A DNA stretch of 64,000 nucleotides from Sporosarcina limicola. GTDB taxonomy: Bacteria > Bacillota > Bacilli > Bacillales_A > Planococcaceae. The notes under the pieces were generated by a model. It searched no databases and had not been told where the DNA came from. It saw only the letters and a program-made list of their open reading frames with translations. The position numbers and the translations under genes are program-made. Within the stretch, counting starts at the first letter, position 1. Every line of letters starts with the position of its first letter. Below, in pieces: positions 7,863-16,865 of this stretch. The DNA lies in contig NZ_JADBEL010000014.1 of assembly GCF_014873855.1 (NCBI RefSeq), positions 40,247 to 104,246 on the forward strand, given 5' to 3'.

Positions 7863-10284
7863 CGTTCGTTTAATTACATCAAATTTAATCGATACAATTA
7901 GCGAGCTGACGCGTACAGCGGATACGGTCTACTGGATGACTGCTTTCGCGATGCAATCGGGTGTGCGACTTGTACTCCCCCATTTACAGGAGGCCATTGC
8001 ACGTGGTGCAGAGGTCAAAATTCTTGTTGGGGATTATTTATTCATTACACAGCCGGAGGCGCTAGCGTTATTAGTTGAGCATGTCCCGCAGGCCGAAATC
8101 CATTTGTATGAGAGTCGCGGCACTTCATTCCACCCGAAGGCGTATTTGTTTCGGAGTGATGCACAATCCCATGTCATTGTTGGGTCGTCGAATCTTTCTA
8201 AATCTGCTTTAACTAAAGGTGTTGAGTGGAGTATTCATGCCCCTTCTACTGTGGATGAAGTGCTTTTTGAAACAGCGGTAGCGGAGTTTATGAAATTATT
8301 TCTTTCATCAAATACGGTGCGGGTGAATAGTGAGACGATTGCGCGGTATAAAGAAGACTACCTGGAGGCTAATCAGACAACTGGGCTGAGCCAGGTTTGG
8401 GAGCCACAAGATGAAATTGAAGTGATGTTTGGCACTCCGGCAGAGCAGGAGGTCATTTTTGAAGAGTCGGCTTCCTATGTTACGAAACAAGCGCCACTGA
8501 CTCCCCGCCCTGTCCAACTGTTAGCGTTAGAGGCGTTGCAACAAACAAGAGAAGAGGACTATACAAAGGCATTAGTTGTGTTGGCGACAGGTTTGGGTAA
8601 AACGTATTTGGCTGCCTTTTTCGCTAAGAGCTTCAAGCGCGTGCTATTCATTGCCCACCGTGAGGAGATTCTTTTGCAGGCGAAGGAATCGTTTAGCCAC
8701 GTCCATCCAACTCGAACGGCCGGGATTTACAATAGCTTTGTGAAGGAAGATGATGCAGATTTTCTATTCGCTTCTGTCTTTACGCTGGCCTCTGATTTCC
8801 ATCTGAAAAGGTTTCAACCTGATGCATTTGATTTAATTGTCATCGATGAATTTCATCATGCCACGGCTCCAACCTATGAGCGAATCTTGAACTACTTTAC
8901 GCCAGATTTTCTACTCGGGATTACGGCAACGCCTGATCGACTGGACAACAAGAATGTTTATAGTCTTTGTGATGGCAACGTGGCGATTTCGATTCATTTC
9001 TTAGATGCCATTCGTCGTAATTGGCTAGCTCCCTTCACGTATTTCGGTGTTTTTGATGAAACGGATTATAGTGGGCTAAGATGGAGAAATAATAGCTATG
9101 ACGATGAGGAATTATTGCTTGTACAAACTCAAGTTGCTTACGCAGATGCCATTTTTACAGCCTGGGAACAGCATAAGCAGACGAGAACCATTGGGTTTTG
9201 TTCGTCTGTTAAGCAAGCGGTTTTCCTGAGTCATCATTTTAATAAAGCCGGCTATAAAACGATTGCACTTCATGGGGATTCTAAACGTGACCAGCGACTG
9301 CATGCACGGCAACAGCTTGAAGCAGGACAACTTGACGTTATTTTTACAGTTGATTTATTTAACGAAGGTGTTGATATTCCATAGGTCGATACGTTATTAT
9401 TTGTGCGACCGACAGAATCATTGACTGTCTTTACCCAGCAAATTGGGCGTGGTTTACGTATTGCAGATGGAAAATCGCATTGCGTCATTATCGATTTGAT
9501 TGGCAACTACCGCAATGCAAATCTAAAAATGCGGGTATTCACTGAGGATGGGCAATTGCCCCCTTCGATTACATCGACAACGTTGGATTTACCCCCTACT
9601 TGCGCGATTCAGCTCGATTTGGCTGTTATTAATCTATTGGATGAGATGCAGCGAAAACGGTCTCCTCGAAAGCAACAGCTCGTCGAGGCATTTTTCGAAC
9701 TCAAAACGGATCTTGGCTATCGACCGACTTATTTGGAGTATCACTTAAAAGCACGGGCTGATTCACGGGCGGTCAAGCAGGAATTCGGTTCTTATATAGG
9801 CTTGTTGGCGTATGCCAAGGAGTTGAATGACGTTGAACTAGATACTTTCGATACTTATCGTCAATGGATTCAAGAAGTGAACGGCACGCGGATGACGAAA
9901 AGTTATAAAATGATTGTCTTGCAGTATATGCTTTCAAGGGGATCTGCTAACTGGTTGGACGCGATTACTGCTGAAGAAGCTGCTCCGTATTTTTATCGCT
10001 ATTTGACTGAAAAAGAGTATAGAATGCGAACTGATTTGGCGGATAAACAGAGTAAGGGATTGCGCTCTTATGATGAAGGAAGAATGGCTACTTTGATTGC
10101 CAAAATGCCGATGGAGAAATGGAGTGCCTCTTCGAAGGGGTTGATTAGCTATGAGAATGGTGTGTTTTCGATTCATGTTGAAGCGTCTAGAGAACAGGGG
10201 GAAATTTTGTATGGTTGGATGGAGGAGGTTTGTGCGTATCGGTTGCATGTTTATTTTGAGAGGAAGGGTTTGAGGATTGGTTAA
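7855..10284 (+). pseudogene. PLD-nuclease/superfamily 2 helicase, interrupted by in-frame TAG
   Basis: Read through one stop, this is an 809-codon gene. Residues 1-150 form a phospholipase D-like (HKD) nuclease domain: HPK at 93-95 and GSSNLSKSAL about 20 residues on. A DEAH-type helicase follows: ATGLGKT near 244, DEFHH at 331, GITATP near 362, and QQIGRGLR near 528. The TAG at 9382-9384 sits inside NEGVDIP-stop-VDTLLF. Homologues commonly have Glu at this point, so GAG to TAG is the simplest cause. Both sides stay in one frame and look well conserved, so the lesion appears recent. The truncated product would keep the nuclease and motor lobe 1 but lose helicase motif VI. A downstream start at 9403 is unlikely to give a useful protein. 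Readthrough, amber suppression or a sequencing error are alternatives. Confidence 0.8.
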
Positions 10285-10393
10285 TGGATTATTCTATAAA
10301 TTACTGGTATAATTTTCATTAGAAACACATATACTAACTATTACTTTTTAAAAAGAAGGTTGTGGTTGTATGTGTAAGAAGGAGGATGTCGAT

Positions 10394-10540
10394 ATGTCCA
10401 CAAAAGAAATAGTAAAACCCACTCCTGAATCTCAAAATAATCATGTGATGAATGCCTTAAAAGAGGTTAAATTGATACAAGCAGGAAAACTTCCTAAAAA
10501 ATCAGCTAGAGATTTCTTAAAAGAATCTCGTCAACGATAA
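10394..10540 (+). CDS. small antitoxin-like protein paired with RelE-like toxin
   Basis: A 48-residue ORF with a strong AAGGAGG site seven bases before ATG. It is lysine-rich and polar, with a C-terminal helix ending SARDFLKESRQR. It has no clear DNA-binding fold at this length. It sits three bases before a RelE-like toxin gene, the usual antitoxin-first order of type II modules. The antitoxin role is inferred from this position only. Confidence 0.65.
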   Translation: MSTKEIVKPTPESQNNHVMNALKEVKLIQAGKLPKKSARDFLKESRQR

Positions 10541-10543
10541 GTA

Positions 10544-10921
10544 ATGAAGTCGCGATTTAGTACGATTACTACGCCAACTTTTGAATCACGGTATCATAAA
10601 CTTCGAAAGAAATACCCGAAAATTGATGAAGATTTTGAGGCATTCCTTAATGAGGTTGAACTCGGCGGCGATTTAGGTGAAGATATACCTAACATTATAA
10701 AAGACGGCAATAAAGTTTTTAAGAAGAGAATGAGAAATAGTAGTGCGAAAAAAGGGTTATCTGGTGGATTTAGAGTTATTGAATATTTAGTCACAGCTGA
10801 AAATACTGTATACCTTTTGGACATATACTCGAAGTCCTACCAAGAAGATATTTCGAAAAAGAAGATTTTAAATTTAATAAAAAGTAGTATTCCTAAAGTA
10901 ACTTCCAAAAGGCACAATTAA
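10544..10921 (+). CDS. RelE/ParE-family type II toxin
   Basis: A 125-residue basic protein with the fold pattern of RelE/HigB mRNA interferases: an N-terminal helical hairpin (YHKLRKKYPKIDEDFEAFL), then strands FKKRMRNSSAKKGLSGGFRV and YLLDIYSKSYQEDISKK, close to C-terminal. Family members bind the ribosomal A site and cut mRNA, or, in ParE types, poison gyrase; the sequence does not tell which. Start 10544 follows the antitoxin stop by three bases and has little ribosome site of its own, so translation is probably coupled. The reading frame is intact. Confidence 0.78.
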   Translation: MKSRFSTITTPTFESRYHKLRKKYPKIDEDFEAFLNEVELGGDLGEDIPNIIKDGNKVFKKRMRNSSAKKGLSGGFRVIEYLVTAENTVYLLDIYSKSYQEDISKKKILNLIKSSIPKVTSKRHN

Positions 10922-10935
10922 CTGACTATTATAAT

Positions 10936-10963
10936 AAAGGGTCCATATAGGACTCTTTTTTCT
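10936..10963 (+). terminator. short terminator after toxin-antitoxin pair
   Basis: AGGGTCC-ATAT-GGACTC forms a small stem with one G-T pair, followed by six T residues, just after the toxin stop. Confidence 0.6.
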
Positions 10964-11030
10964 TTGCTCATCTTTCTAAATTCATTATCCATTTAATATT
11001 TTCTAGCAACAGTAAAGGAGGAGTGTTAGC

Positions 11031-11267
11031 ATGAAATGGGCTGACTATAAAAAACAAATAACCCCTTTAGACCCGATTGAAGTTCATGAAATTGAAATCA
11101 TCGCCCAGCTCATACAACGGCGATTAGAGCTTGGTTTAACTCAACTTGAGGTAGCCAACCGCTCTGGACTGAAGCAAGCCGCCATTGCGCATTTAGAAAA
11201 AGAGCATACTATTCCACGCCTCGACACGTTAGAAAGGGTTTCGCATGCACTTGATCTTCGCCGATGA
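11031..11267 (+). CDS. small XRE helix-turn-helix protein
   Basis: A 78-residue protein preceded by AAAGGAGG. Residues 22-76 form a complete HTH_3 domain: IAQLIQRRLELGLTQLEVAN, then GLKQAAIAHLEKE and TLERVSHALDLR. This is the HigA/antitoxin-like short form with an N-terminal extension (PLDPIEVHEIEI). No RelE-like partner precedes it directly; the RelE-like toxin 110 bases upstream already has a partner. It overlaps a 33-codon ORF through ATGA. Confidence 0.75.
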   Translation: MKWADYKKQITPLDPIEVHEIEIIAQLIQRRLELGLTQLEVANRSGLKQAAIAHLEKEHTIPRLDTLERVSHALDLRR

Positions 11268-11365
11268 CAAACAATCTACTAACGCATCCAGCAGCATGGA
11301 ACATGTATAAAGTAAGCCCAAACTATAAAAATAAGCATAGCCCTACGGTATTCATGACAAAATAG
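11264..11365 (+). CDS. possible 33-residue ORF coupled to XRE gene
   Basis: The ATGA overlap with the preceding stop allows coupled translation of a short peptide ending SPTVFMTK. I recognise no family. It may be a relic of a longer downstream gene; the following 110 bases to the convergent gene contain no further clear coding. Confidence 0.25.
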   Translation: MTNNLLTHPAAWNMYKVSPNYKNKHSPTVFMTK

Positions 11366-11474
11366 CCGTCTATGACGATGTTCAAATCGAATAGGTGGCT
11401 CATTTTATGGTTTGCTACATGTTGCTTGGATGTTCTTTGACCAGGGCTAGGCTAGTATTGGTCTATCATCTCTC

Positions 11475-12323
11475 TTACAGACCCGTCCTAAACTCGAGTC
11501 GATCCACAACTGTAGGTAAGTCCAGGGTTTTTAGCAACTCAACTACTACTTTCAATACTTCACCATCATAATCGGGCGTAAGGATGTACCAGTAGTAAGC
11601 ATCTCGAATAAATGCTAACTTTTCCTCTCTAGTTGCACTGGCTAAAAAGTCTCGCATTCGCGTTAGTTCCTGCTCAGTTTGTCGATGTTGGTCATCCAGT
11701 TTAAATCGTTGCCCTTTTCTCACCGAATCCGCAGACCCTATAATACCAAGACCATCAAAAGTAGGGATTATCATTTTCTCATGCCGTTCCTTCAATACTT
11801 CCTGGACATATTGTTGTACAGGTAGCGCCCCTGTACTGAATGTTTTATGAAATCTTCTAGCTATCATTTCCCTCTTTTTATTCCATTCAACATCTGTGTT
11901 GCTGAGGAAATCCTTTTGTATCGCTTCCATAGAGCCTTCATTTTCACAAGGCCAAAAACTCTCCAGCATTTCGACATGTGGCACAGATGACGCTAAACTC
12001 AAAAACTCTTGAATGTTCCGGGCCAAATACCTAATAGGTGGATCATTTGTCGGTGAAACGCAGACAATCGGTGCTTCATGCAAGTCGGTTATTTGATCAA
12101 AATCTGTCAAGAATCCAAAATGAATACCACCTCCGCCTGTATGCGCAAATGGAATGAGGTCTGGCGGAGTTATGGCATACGCAAATTCGTGGACGATCGG
12201 CATAAAACCGATTGTATCGAGTGACTCCCCCTCCTTGTTTAGTTCCTCTTCAAGTCGTATTAACATACCAACTTCCTCGGGAATTGCATACAAGCCATAC
12301 TCTTTTTTTAACATTTCCTCCAT
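11475..12323 (-). CDS. uncharacterised protein, SUKH-like features
   Basis: A 282-residue soluble protein. The segment FAHTGGGGIHFGFLTDF followed by PIVCVSPTNDPPIRYLARN and EFLSLAS resembles the core of SMI1/KNR4 (SUKH)-type proteins, which often act as immunity proteins, but the match is loose. The C-terminal half is helical and charged. Start 12323 (MEEMLKKEYGLY) follows AGGGGG by eight bases; an upstream GTG at 12365 has no site. It begins 54 bases after the stop of dbpA on the same strand and may be co-transcribed. Function unknown. Confidence 0.6.
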   Translation of the reverse strand: MEEMLKKEYGLYAIPEEVGMLIRLEEELNKEGESLDTIGFMPIVHEFAYAITPPDLIPFAHTGGGGIHFGFLTDFDQITDLHEAPIVCVSPTNDPPIRYLARNIQEFLSLASSVPHVEMLESFWPCENEGSMEAIQKDFLSNTDVEWNKKREMIARRFHKTFSTGALPVQQYVQEVLKERHEKMIIPTFDGLGIIGSADSVRKGQRFKLDDQHRQTEQELTRMRDFLASATREEKLAFIRDAYYWYILTPDYDGEVLKVVVELLKTLDLPTVVDRLEFRTGL

Positions 12324-12376
12324 GGTTGTTCCCCCTGTGATTACGTACCCCGGTGCCAGTTCCACGCTCAGACACT

Positions 12377-13804
12377 TCAGCCTTTAACCGCCTCACTAAC
12401 CTTCAGCTTCTTCCCTTTAATCGTAGTTTCTTTCATCGCTTGCAAAACCAATAAACCTTTGCCATTCAGCATATCAATATAAGTCAAACTATCCTCTATG
12501 GTAATTATTCCAATATCATCCGCCGTTACTCCAGGGATATTCGCAATCGTTCCAACAAAATCTACAGCTCGAAGCTTCTTCTTTTTTCCACCGTTGAAAT
12601 GGAGCTTCATCATAGTATTGTTTTTGACTCCTTGACGCCCAGCTAGTTTTTCCTCGAATGCATTTTTCCTAACAGCTACTTTCTGCTGCGCTGGTGCTTC
12701 CCTTACAGGTATTTCAAAGCCAATGTATGTTTCAATTGTTGAAAGGGCCTCGCTGTCAGCTGGCATTGCAAACGTAATCGCCTTTCCCTTTTTACCCGCA
12801 CGACCGGTTCTGCCTGTTCGATGGACATAGCTCTCTTTTTCCGTTGGAACATCATAGTTGATGACTAGTGAAATATGCTCTACATCGATTCCCCTCGCTG
12901 CCACATCAGTCGCCACAAGATAGCGGAAATTCCCCCTTTTGAAGCCATCCATAACCGCAAATCGAACTTCTTGGGCAATTCCACCGTGGATTTTTTCACA
13001 GGAATAGCTGGATTTCTCCAACTCTGCAAACACAGTGTCAACTTGTCTTTTCGTTTTGCAGAAGATGATACAGCTGGCAGGTTTTTCAATAGCAGTTACA
13101 TTTTTAAGCAATGCCATTTTCCCTGTTTCTTTCACATTAATGATGCTATGTTCAATCGCTCTCGTGGTGATTCCTGTAGAAGCAATGTGGATAGTTATGG
13201 GATCGGCCATATATTTATTGCAAAGATTTTCAACAGTTGTAGGCCATGTAGCGGAAAAGATCATCGTTACTCTAGTGGTAGGAAGTTTTTCAATAATCGC
13301 TTCTACTTGGGCAGCAAAACCCATACTAAGCATTTCATCTGCTTCATCAATAATCAAATACTTTATGTCATCTACAATGACTGTTTTTTTATCAATATGG
13401 TCTCTCACACGCCCAGGTGTACCGACAATAATATGCGTTTTCCGTTCCAATTCTTCCTGTTGTTGTACAAATGATTCTTTACCGTAAACCGCCATCGTTT
13501 TAATGCCTTTAACTCGCCCGATAGCCGCTACATCCTCTCCCACTTGAACAGCAAGCTCCCGAGTAGGTGTCAGAATTAAGGCTTGCGGATTGTCCCCCGC
13601 CCAATCAATCATTTCGCAAAGAGGGATACCAAATGCCGCCGTCTTGCCACTGCCTGTTTGAGATTTCACTATGAGATCCTGTTTGTCTAAGGCTCGTGGT
13701 ATGACTTCACTTTGAACCTCTGTCGGCGCTTCATATTTTAATAAAGCAAGGGCTCGTGTTATTTCATTGCTTAACTGATAGTCTTCAAAACTTCTTTCGC
13801 TCAT
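12377..13804 (-). CDS. dbpA: DEAD-box RNA helicase DbpA (YxiN)
   Basis: A 475-residue ATP-dependent RNA helicase with the full motif set: AQTGSGKT-type Walker A ([12 protein letters not shown]), PTRELA, TPGR, DEAD (IDEADEML), [13 protein letters not shown] and HRTGRTGR. The C-terminal about 75 residues ([20 protein letters not shown] onward) are the DbpA RNA-binding domain. In Bacillus subtilis YxiN this domain binds hairpin 92 of 23S rRNA and aids 50S assembly. Start 13804 gives [12 protein letters not shown], matching the family N-terminus and lying eight bases after GAGG; the ATG at 13825 lacks a site. It is a housekeeping gene inside an accessory region. Confidence 0.93.
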   Translation of the reverse strand: MSERSFEDYQLSNEITRALALLKYEAPTEVQSEVIPRALDKQDLIVKSQTGSGKTAAFGIPLCEMIDWAGDNPQALILTPTRELAVQVGEDVAAIGRVKGIKTMAVYGKESFVQQQEELERKTHIIVGTPGRVRDHIDKKTVIVDDIKYLIIDEADEMLSMGFAAQVEAIIEKLPTTRVTMIFSATWPTTVENLCNKYMADPITIHIASTGITTRAIEHSIINVKETGKMALLKNVTAIEKPASCIIFCKTKRQVDTVFAELEKSSYSCEKIHGGIAQEVRFAVMDGFKRGNFRYLVATDVAARGIDVEHISLVINYDVPTEKESYVHRTGRTGRAGKKGKAITFAMPADSEALSTIETYIGFEIPVREAPAQQKVAVRKNAFEEKLAGRQGVKNNTMMKLHFNGGKKKKLRAVDFVGTIANIPGVTADDIGIITIEDSLTYIDMLNGKGLLVLQAMKETTIKGKKLKVSEAVKG

Positions 13805-13866
13805 TTGGTTAGCCTCGTTTGTCATTAGTTGATGTTGATTTTTCTATATCAGTAAGTATAGCCTAT

Positions 13867-14004
13867 CTAGTGACACTTTTTATAATGGAAAATATCTTCG
13901 GCATTTTCTGTAATTATTTCGTCATCATAGTCGATAGCTTCCAGTCGTTTGGAATCCTCTTCTACTCTGACCTTCCCATGCCAAGTGAACCAAGTACATT
14001 TCAT
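13867..14004 (-). CDS. possible 45-residue acidic ORF
   Basis: An open frame of 45 codons, MKCTWFTWHGKV followed by an acidic stretch, upstream of dbpA on the same strand. No good ribosome site is visible and no family is recognised. The rest of the 13805-14110 gap holds a weak 9-bp hairpin (14011-14047) and otherwise nothing I can name. Confidence 0.25.
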   Translation of the reverse strand: MKCTWFTWHGKVRVEEDSKRLEAIDYDDEIITENAEDIFHYKKCH

Positions 14005-14110
14005 AGAAAAAAGCTGATGACTACTCCGTTAAAGCGGCCATCAGCTTGCTTTAAATTATCATGGATATTCATTTACAAATATGTAGTTTTGATTTTCACC
14101 TTATTTGGCA

Positions 14111-14168
14111 ATGGTAAGATTGAAAATAATACATTTTGTTTTCAATGAATTATTTTCAATCTTACCAT
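14111..14168. terminator. 20-bp perfect inverted repeat downstream of PIN gene
   Basis: ATGGTAAGATTGAAAATAAT at 14111-14130 is exactly matched by its reverse complement at 14149-14168, with an 18-base loop. It lies ten bases past the PIN-gene stop, so it probably ends that operon, although it lacks a long T-run. Confidence 0.6.
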
Positions 14169-14177
14169 AACTTTACG

Positions 14178-14825
14178 CTACGTCACTTGTATTAATTGAT
14201 CAAATTCTGCCATTTGCTCATCAAATAGCGGCCTATTGCTCGATTTCAATTCTATATGGGCAATCTGAAAGAACTTCTTAACTGCATTACGAGGCAATAT
14301 TCCAGCATCTACAACTAACCTACAGAAATCCAATAAACGATGGTGCGTAATCAAAACAGGTTCTTTCGAGTCATCTCCGTCGATAAAAATATGTAACGGT
14401 ATTTCTCTAATCACTTCTTCAATTGAATAATCATTACTGCAAATAAACTCCGCATTCAGTAAATAAGCAGCCGCTAAAGAAGCAATTTCACCAGTACCGG
14501 CACTTCCAGTTTTTCTTCTTTTTGTGTCAACTTCAATTAATGTTGACTGGATTTTTGATAACATGAACATGTAGTCCTCATAGAAATTTTGAAATTCATG
14601 AACTGGTTTAAATAACAACCACTTTTTCGCATCACATTTTTCATCTACAAATCTTTGTCCCATACTACTTAGTTCTTTATATACTTCCTCATGTATATAA
14701 ACCGATTCATACACTTGCTCAATGATATTTAAAAAGCCATCCTTTGATTTTAACTTCTCAATATAGAAAATAATATTGGCATCAATGAAGCAAATAGAGG
14801 AAATCGGCAATGTAATGTTACTCAA
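14178..14825 (-). CDS. PIN-like domain protein in XRE/ImmA operon
   Basis: A 215-residue protein with PIN-nuclease features: ICFIDANIIFYIE at about 11-23 (first acidic residue in the D-x-N pattern), TGSAGTGEIASLAAAYLL at about 106-123 (second acidic residue) and FICSNDYSIEEV (third). PIN domains are metal-dependent RNases, frequent as toxins or phage-response effectors. TTG start at 14825, seven bases after GGGGG. It is third in a tight operon after an XRE protein and an ImmA/IrrE-type protease, gap 14 bases. In that setting it may be the effector whose level or activity is set by the regulator-protease pair (inference). Confidence 0.75.
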   Translation of the reverse strand: MSNITLPISSICFIDANIIFYIEKLKSKDGFLNIIEQVYESVYIHEEVYKELSSMGQRFVDEKCDAKKWLLFKPVHEFQNFYEDYMFMLSKIQSTLIEVDTKRRKTGSAGTGEIASLAAAYLLNAEFICSNDYSIEEVIREIPLHIFIDGDDSKEPVLITHHRLLDFCRLVVDAGILPRNAVKKFFQIAHIELKSSNRPLFDEQMAEFDQLIQVT

Positions 14826-14839
14826 TTTTCATCCCCCCA

Positions 14840-15637
14840 TTACACTCCATCTAACTCATTCCAAAGTTGATCAATATCTTTTTCACCCACAGATTTTCCA
14901 AAGTATTCCTCGGCTAGCTTGGGATTTAAGTGAGAAAGCTTTTTTGCCACATCTAAGCTCGAAAGTTCTCCTTTCACCACCTTATCCCTCACAAGTTGTT
15001 GATATTGTATGAACTCAATACGTTTAGGTGGTGCATCTAACACCGATTCACCTACTTGCTGATAGCGAAGTTCAGCTAATTCCTGCTCTGTTAAGGAGCC
15101 TAATAAGGAAACTTTAGTTAAGTCAAGTTCACTCATCCGTCGAACAACACTGACATAAGGGACTTTGAAAATATCTGCTAATTTAAATACTTTATATTCT
15201 AAAGTACGCCCTCGGATAATTTCAAAATACGAAACAAACGCCTCTTGATTCATAAGAATAGATGCTGAAAAATAATCACCTGCACGCTCAAACTCTTCCT
15301 TCGTTTGAATTTGAATCGCATATTTCTTCATATCCTCTGACTCTAAAATAGCATGAAACCATTCATGTGCTAATGTAAAATTCTGCGTACGAATTGTATC
15401 CAATTGATTAATCACGATTTTGGGCTGCACAGATTCGTTCACATGCTTAAAAAACATCCCGTTTAATCTACGCTCTTCACCATCTGCTTTAGGGATACTT
15501 ACATAAATTACTTCAATTCCTTGTTGTACAATAATATCTGCTAATACATCTGCTAACATAAGGGACGTCTTATTCGACACATACTTTTTATAATAATCAT
15601 CTGCTAAACGCTCGACTTCTTGCATTAAATGGTCCAT
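14840..15637 (-). CDS. ImmA/IrrE-family metallo-endopeptidase
   Basis: A 265-residue protein with the zinc-protease motif HEWFH at about residues 90-94 in FTLAHEWFHAILESED and a distal helix rich in acidic residues (FERAGDYFSASILMNQEAF), as in ImmA/IrrE (DUF955). ImmA of ICEBs1 and IrrE/PprI of Deinococcus cleave XRE-type repressors in response to DNA damage. Start 15637 follows AAGGGG. It lies 23 bases after its XRE neighbour, so a repressor-protease switch is likely. The C-terminal about 90 residues are not recognised. Confidence 0.85.
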   Translation of the reverse strand: MDHLMQEVERLADDYYKKYVSNKTSLMLADVLADIIVQQGIEVIYVSIPKADGEERRLNGMFFKHVNESVQPKIVINQLDTIRTQNFTLAHEWFHAILESEDMKKYAIQIQTKEEFERAGDYFSASILMNQEAFVSYFEIIRGRTLEYKVFKLADIFKVPYVSVVRRMSELDLTKVSLLGSLTEQELAELRYQQVGESVLDAPPKRIEFIQYQQLVRDKVVKGELSSLDVAKKLSHLNPKLAEEYFGKSVGEKDIDQLWNELDGV

Positions 15638-15660
15638 TTTCTTAAACCCCTTCCCCGCTT

Positions 15661-15987
15661 TTATTTGAAGCTTTCATATTCATTTAAAAGCAAGGCAATC
15701 AGCTGAACCTGATGCTTATTTGCAACGGAAAGCTCTGTGCCCCCACGTGGAATGACACTATAGCCTGCAAATAATTCTTTATCTGATAATCCTAATAACG
15801 ATGCACGTGGGATCTTTGTGATTTCCGCAAATTGTGTTAATCGCTCTGACGTAATACGACGATCACCTTTTAAAAGTGCACGCAATAATCCTTCGCTTAT
15901 CCCCATTATTTGCGCCATTTTTGTTTTCGTTACCTGATTTTCTTGCATCCATTGATTCAATAATGATGCCGTATGTTTGAAGTCCAT
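15661..15987 (-). CDS. XRE helix-turn-helix regulator, HigA-like, of ImmA/PIN operon
   Basis: A 108-residue protein with an HTH domain: WMQENQVTKTKMAQIMGI, then SEGLLRALLKGDRRITSERL and AEITKIPRASLLGL. Start 15987 (MDFKHT) is eight bases after GAGG; the upstream GTG at 15996 and ATG at 15993 sit too close to that site. First gene of the XRE-ImmA-PIN operon, and the probable substrate of the protease and repressor of the operon. Confidence 0.8.
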   Translation of the reverse strand: MDFKHTASLLNQWMQENQVTKTKMAQIMGISEGLLRALLKGDRRITSERLTQFAEITKIPRASLLGLSDKELFAGYSVIPRGGTELSVANKHQVQLIALLLNEYESFK

Positions 15988-16143
15988 CTCCATCACCTCA
16001 TCATTAGTATATCACAATTCGTACAGAAAGATGCATACATCAATAAACTCTGTACGCTTATAACTAGCCAGGCGCTTTTACAATTAAGCCAACAAGGGAA
16101 GGATTAATAACCTGCATTGCTCATAATCGCATTATAGCTAACC

Positions 16144-16180
16144 AAAAAACCTCTCCTACTAACTTTAGGAGAGGTTTCAT
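16144..16180 (-). terminator. terminator of queT
   Basis: Stem AAACCTCTCCTA/TAGGAGAGGTTT with a TTTTTT run on the minus strand, 20 bases past the queT stop. The remaining part of the gap 15988-16143 shows nothing further. Confidence 0.85.
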
Positions 16181-16200
16181 CTATCTATTCACTATATTAT

Positions 16201-16710
16201 TCAAGACATAAAGTCTATTTTCTTTCGCAATGAATGGAATATCATACCACCGACTGTCATCGACAATAATTCCCCAATACCCACTGTGAAATAAGTAGGC
16301 CAGAAAGGAAATCCGTATAATACCGTTAATTGTCCGGCAACCGTAAACATGGATACGGCAAAAAGGATAGCCGTAATCCCCATTTTCAACACATCATTCT
16401 TGATGGTTCTCGTCACACGTCGGCAGAGTAGTAAAACGAGTAAGGTCGCAATGCCACCAATCGGCACATCGAGTAGCCAAGTAGGCGACATAAAATTAGC
16501 GATGACGACACCTGCTGTAACGGCAACGACATAGCGTTTGTGGTACAAGGCAAGGTAGTTAAACATTTCCGACAAGCGGAGTTGGACAGCACCAAAACTA
16601 ATGACTGCCAGCAGCATCGTCACAACAACATACAATGCAGCAACCAGTGCGATTTTGGCGAGTTCACTCACGGCAATACGTGGCGAACTTTTGAGCGCTG
16701 ACATATTCAA
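16201..16710 (-). CDS. queT: queuosine precursor transporter QueT
   Basis: A 169-residue membrane protein with about five hydrophobic segments. The family hallmarks are FGAVQLRLSEMFNYLALY at about 44-61 and PTWLLDVPIGGIATL. QueT is a predicted ECF-type S component for importing queuine precursors used to modify tRNA anticodons. TTG start at 16710, nine bases after AAAGGAG; an ATG two codons on is the alternative. A structured leader precedes it and a terminator follows, so it is a one-gene unit. Confidence 0.88.
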   Translation of the reverse strand: MNMSALKSSPRIAVSELAKIALVAALYVVVTMLLAVISFGAVQLRLSEMFNYLALYHKRYVVAVTAGVVIANFMSPTWLLDVPIGGIATLLVLLLCRRVTRTIKNDVLKMGITAILFAVSMFTVAGQLTVLYGFPFWPTYFTVGIGELLSMTVGGMIFHSLRKKIDFMS

Positions 16711-16719
16711 TTGACATTT

Positions 16720-16830
16720 CTCCTTTGTAAAATAGCCAAGGCTATTTTAGTCATAACTACGGCCAAAGGAAGGATGAGTCATTACTCAATCCGAAGTGCC
16801 GTAGTGCAAGCGAAATTTGCTTGCTTACCA
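16720..16830 (-). promoter_or_regulatory. structured 5' leader of queT, riboswitch candidate
   Basis: Read on the minus strand, three hairpins precede the ribosome site. First a GCAAGC/GCTTGC stem (16806-16824). Then an 8-bp ACTACGGC/GCCGTAGT stem (16756-16805) enclosing a GGAT-GAGT/ACTC-ATCC hairpin. Last a 9-bp AAAATAGCC/GGCTATTTT stem (16729-16748) ending just before AAAGGAG. queT genes are often under preQ1 control, but I do not see the preQ1-I consensus and the preQ1-II fold is not obvious. It may be another riboswitch class or a protein-binding leader. Confidence 0.5.
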
Positions 16831-16865
16831 AGTATAGCAGAAAGATCTGTTCTTTTGAATATGAC

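Noticed and set aside
12875..13474. 199-codon ORF opposite dbpA
   Set aside because: It is a shadow of the well-conserved helicase gene on the other strand.
16720..16830. preQ1-I riboswitch call for the queT leader
   Set aside because: The short preQ1-I core with its A-rich tail is not found; kept as an unclassified structured leader.
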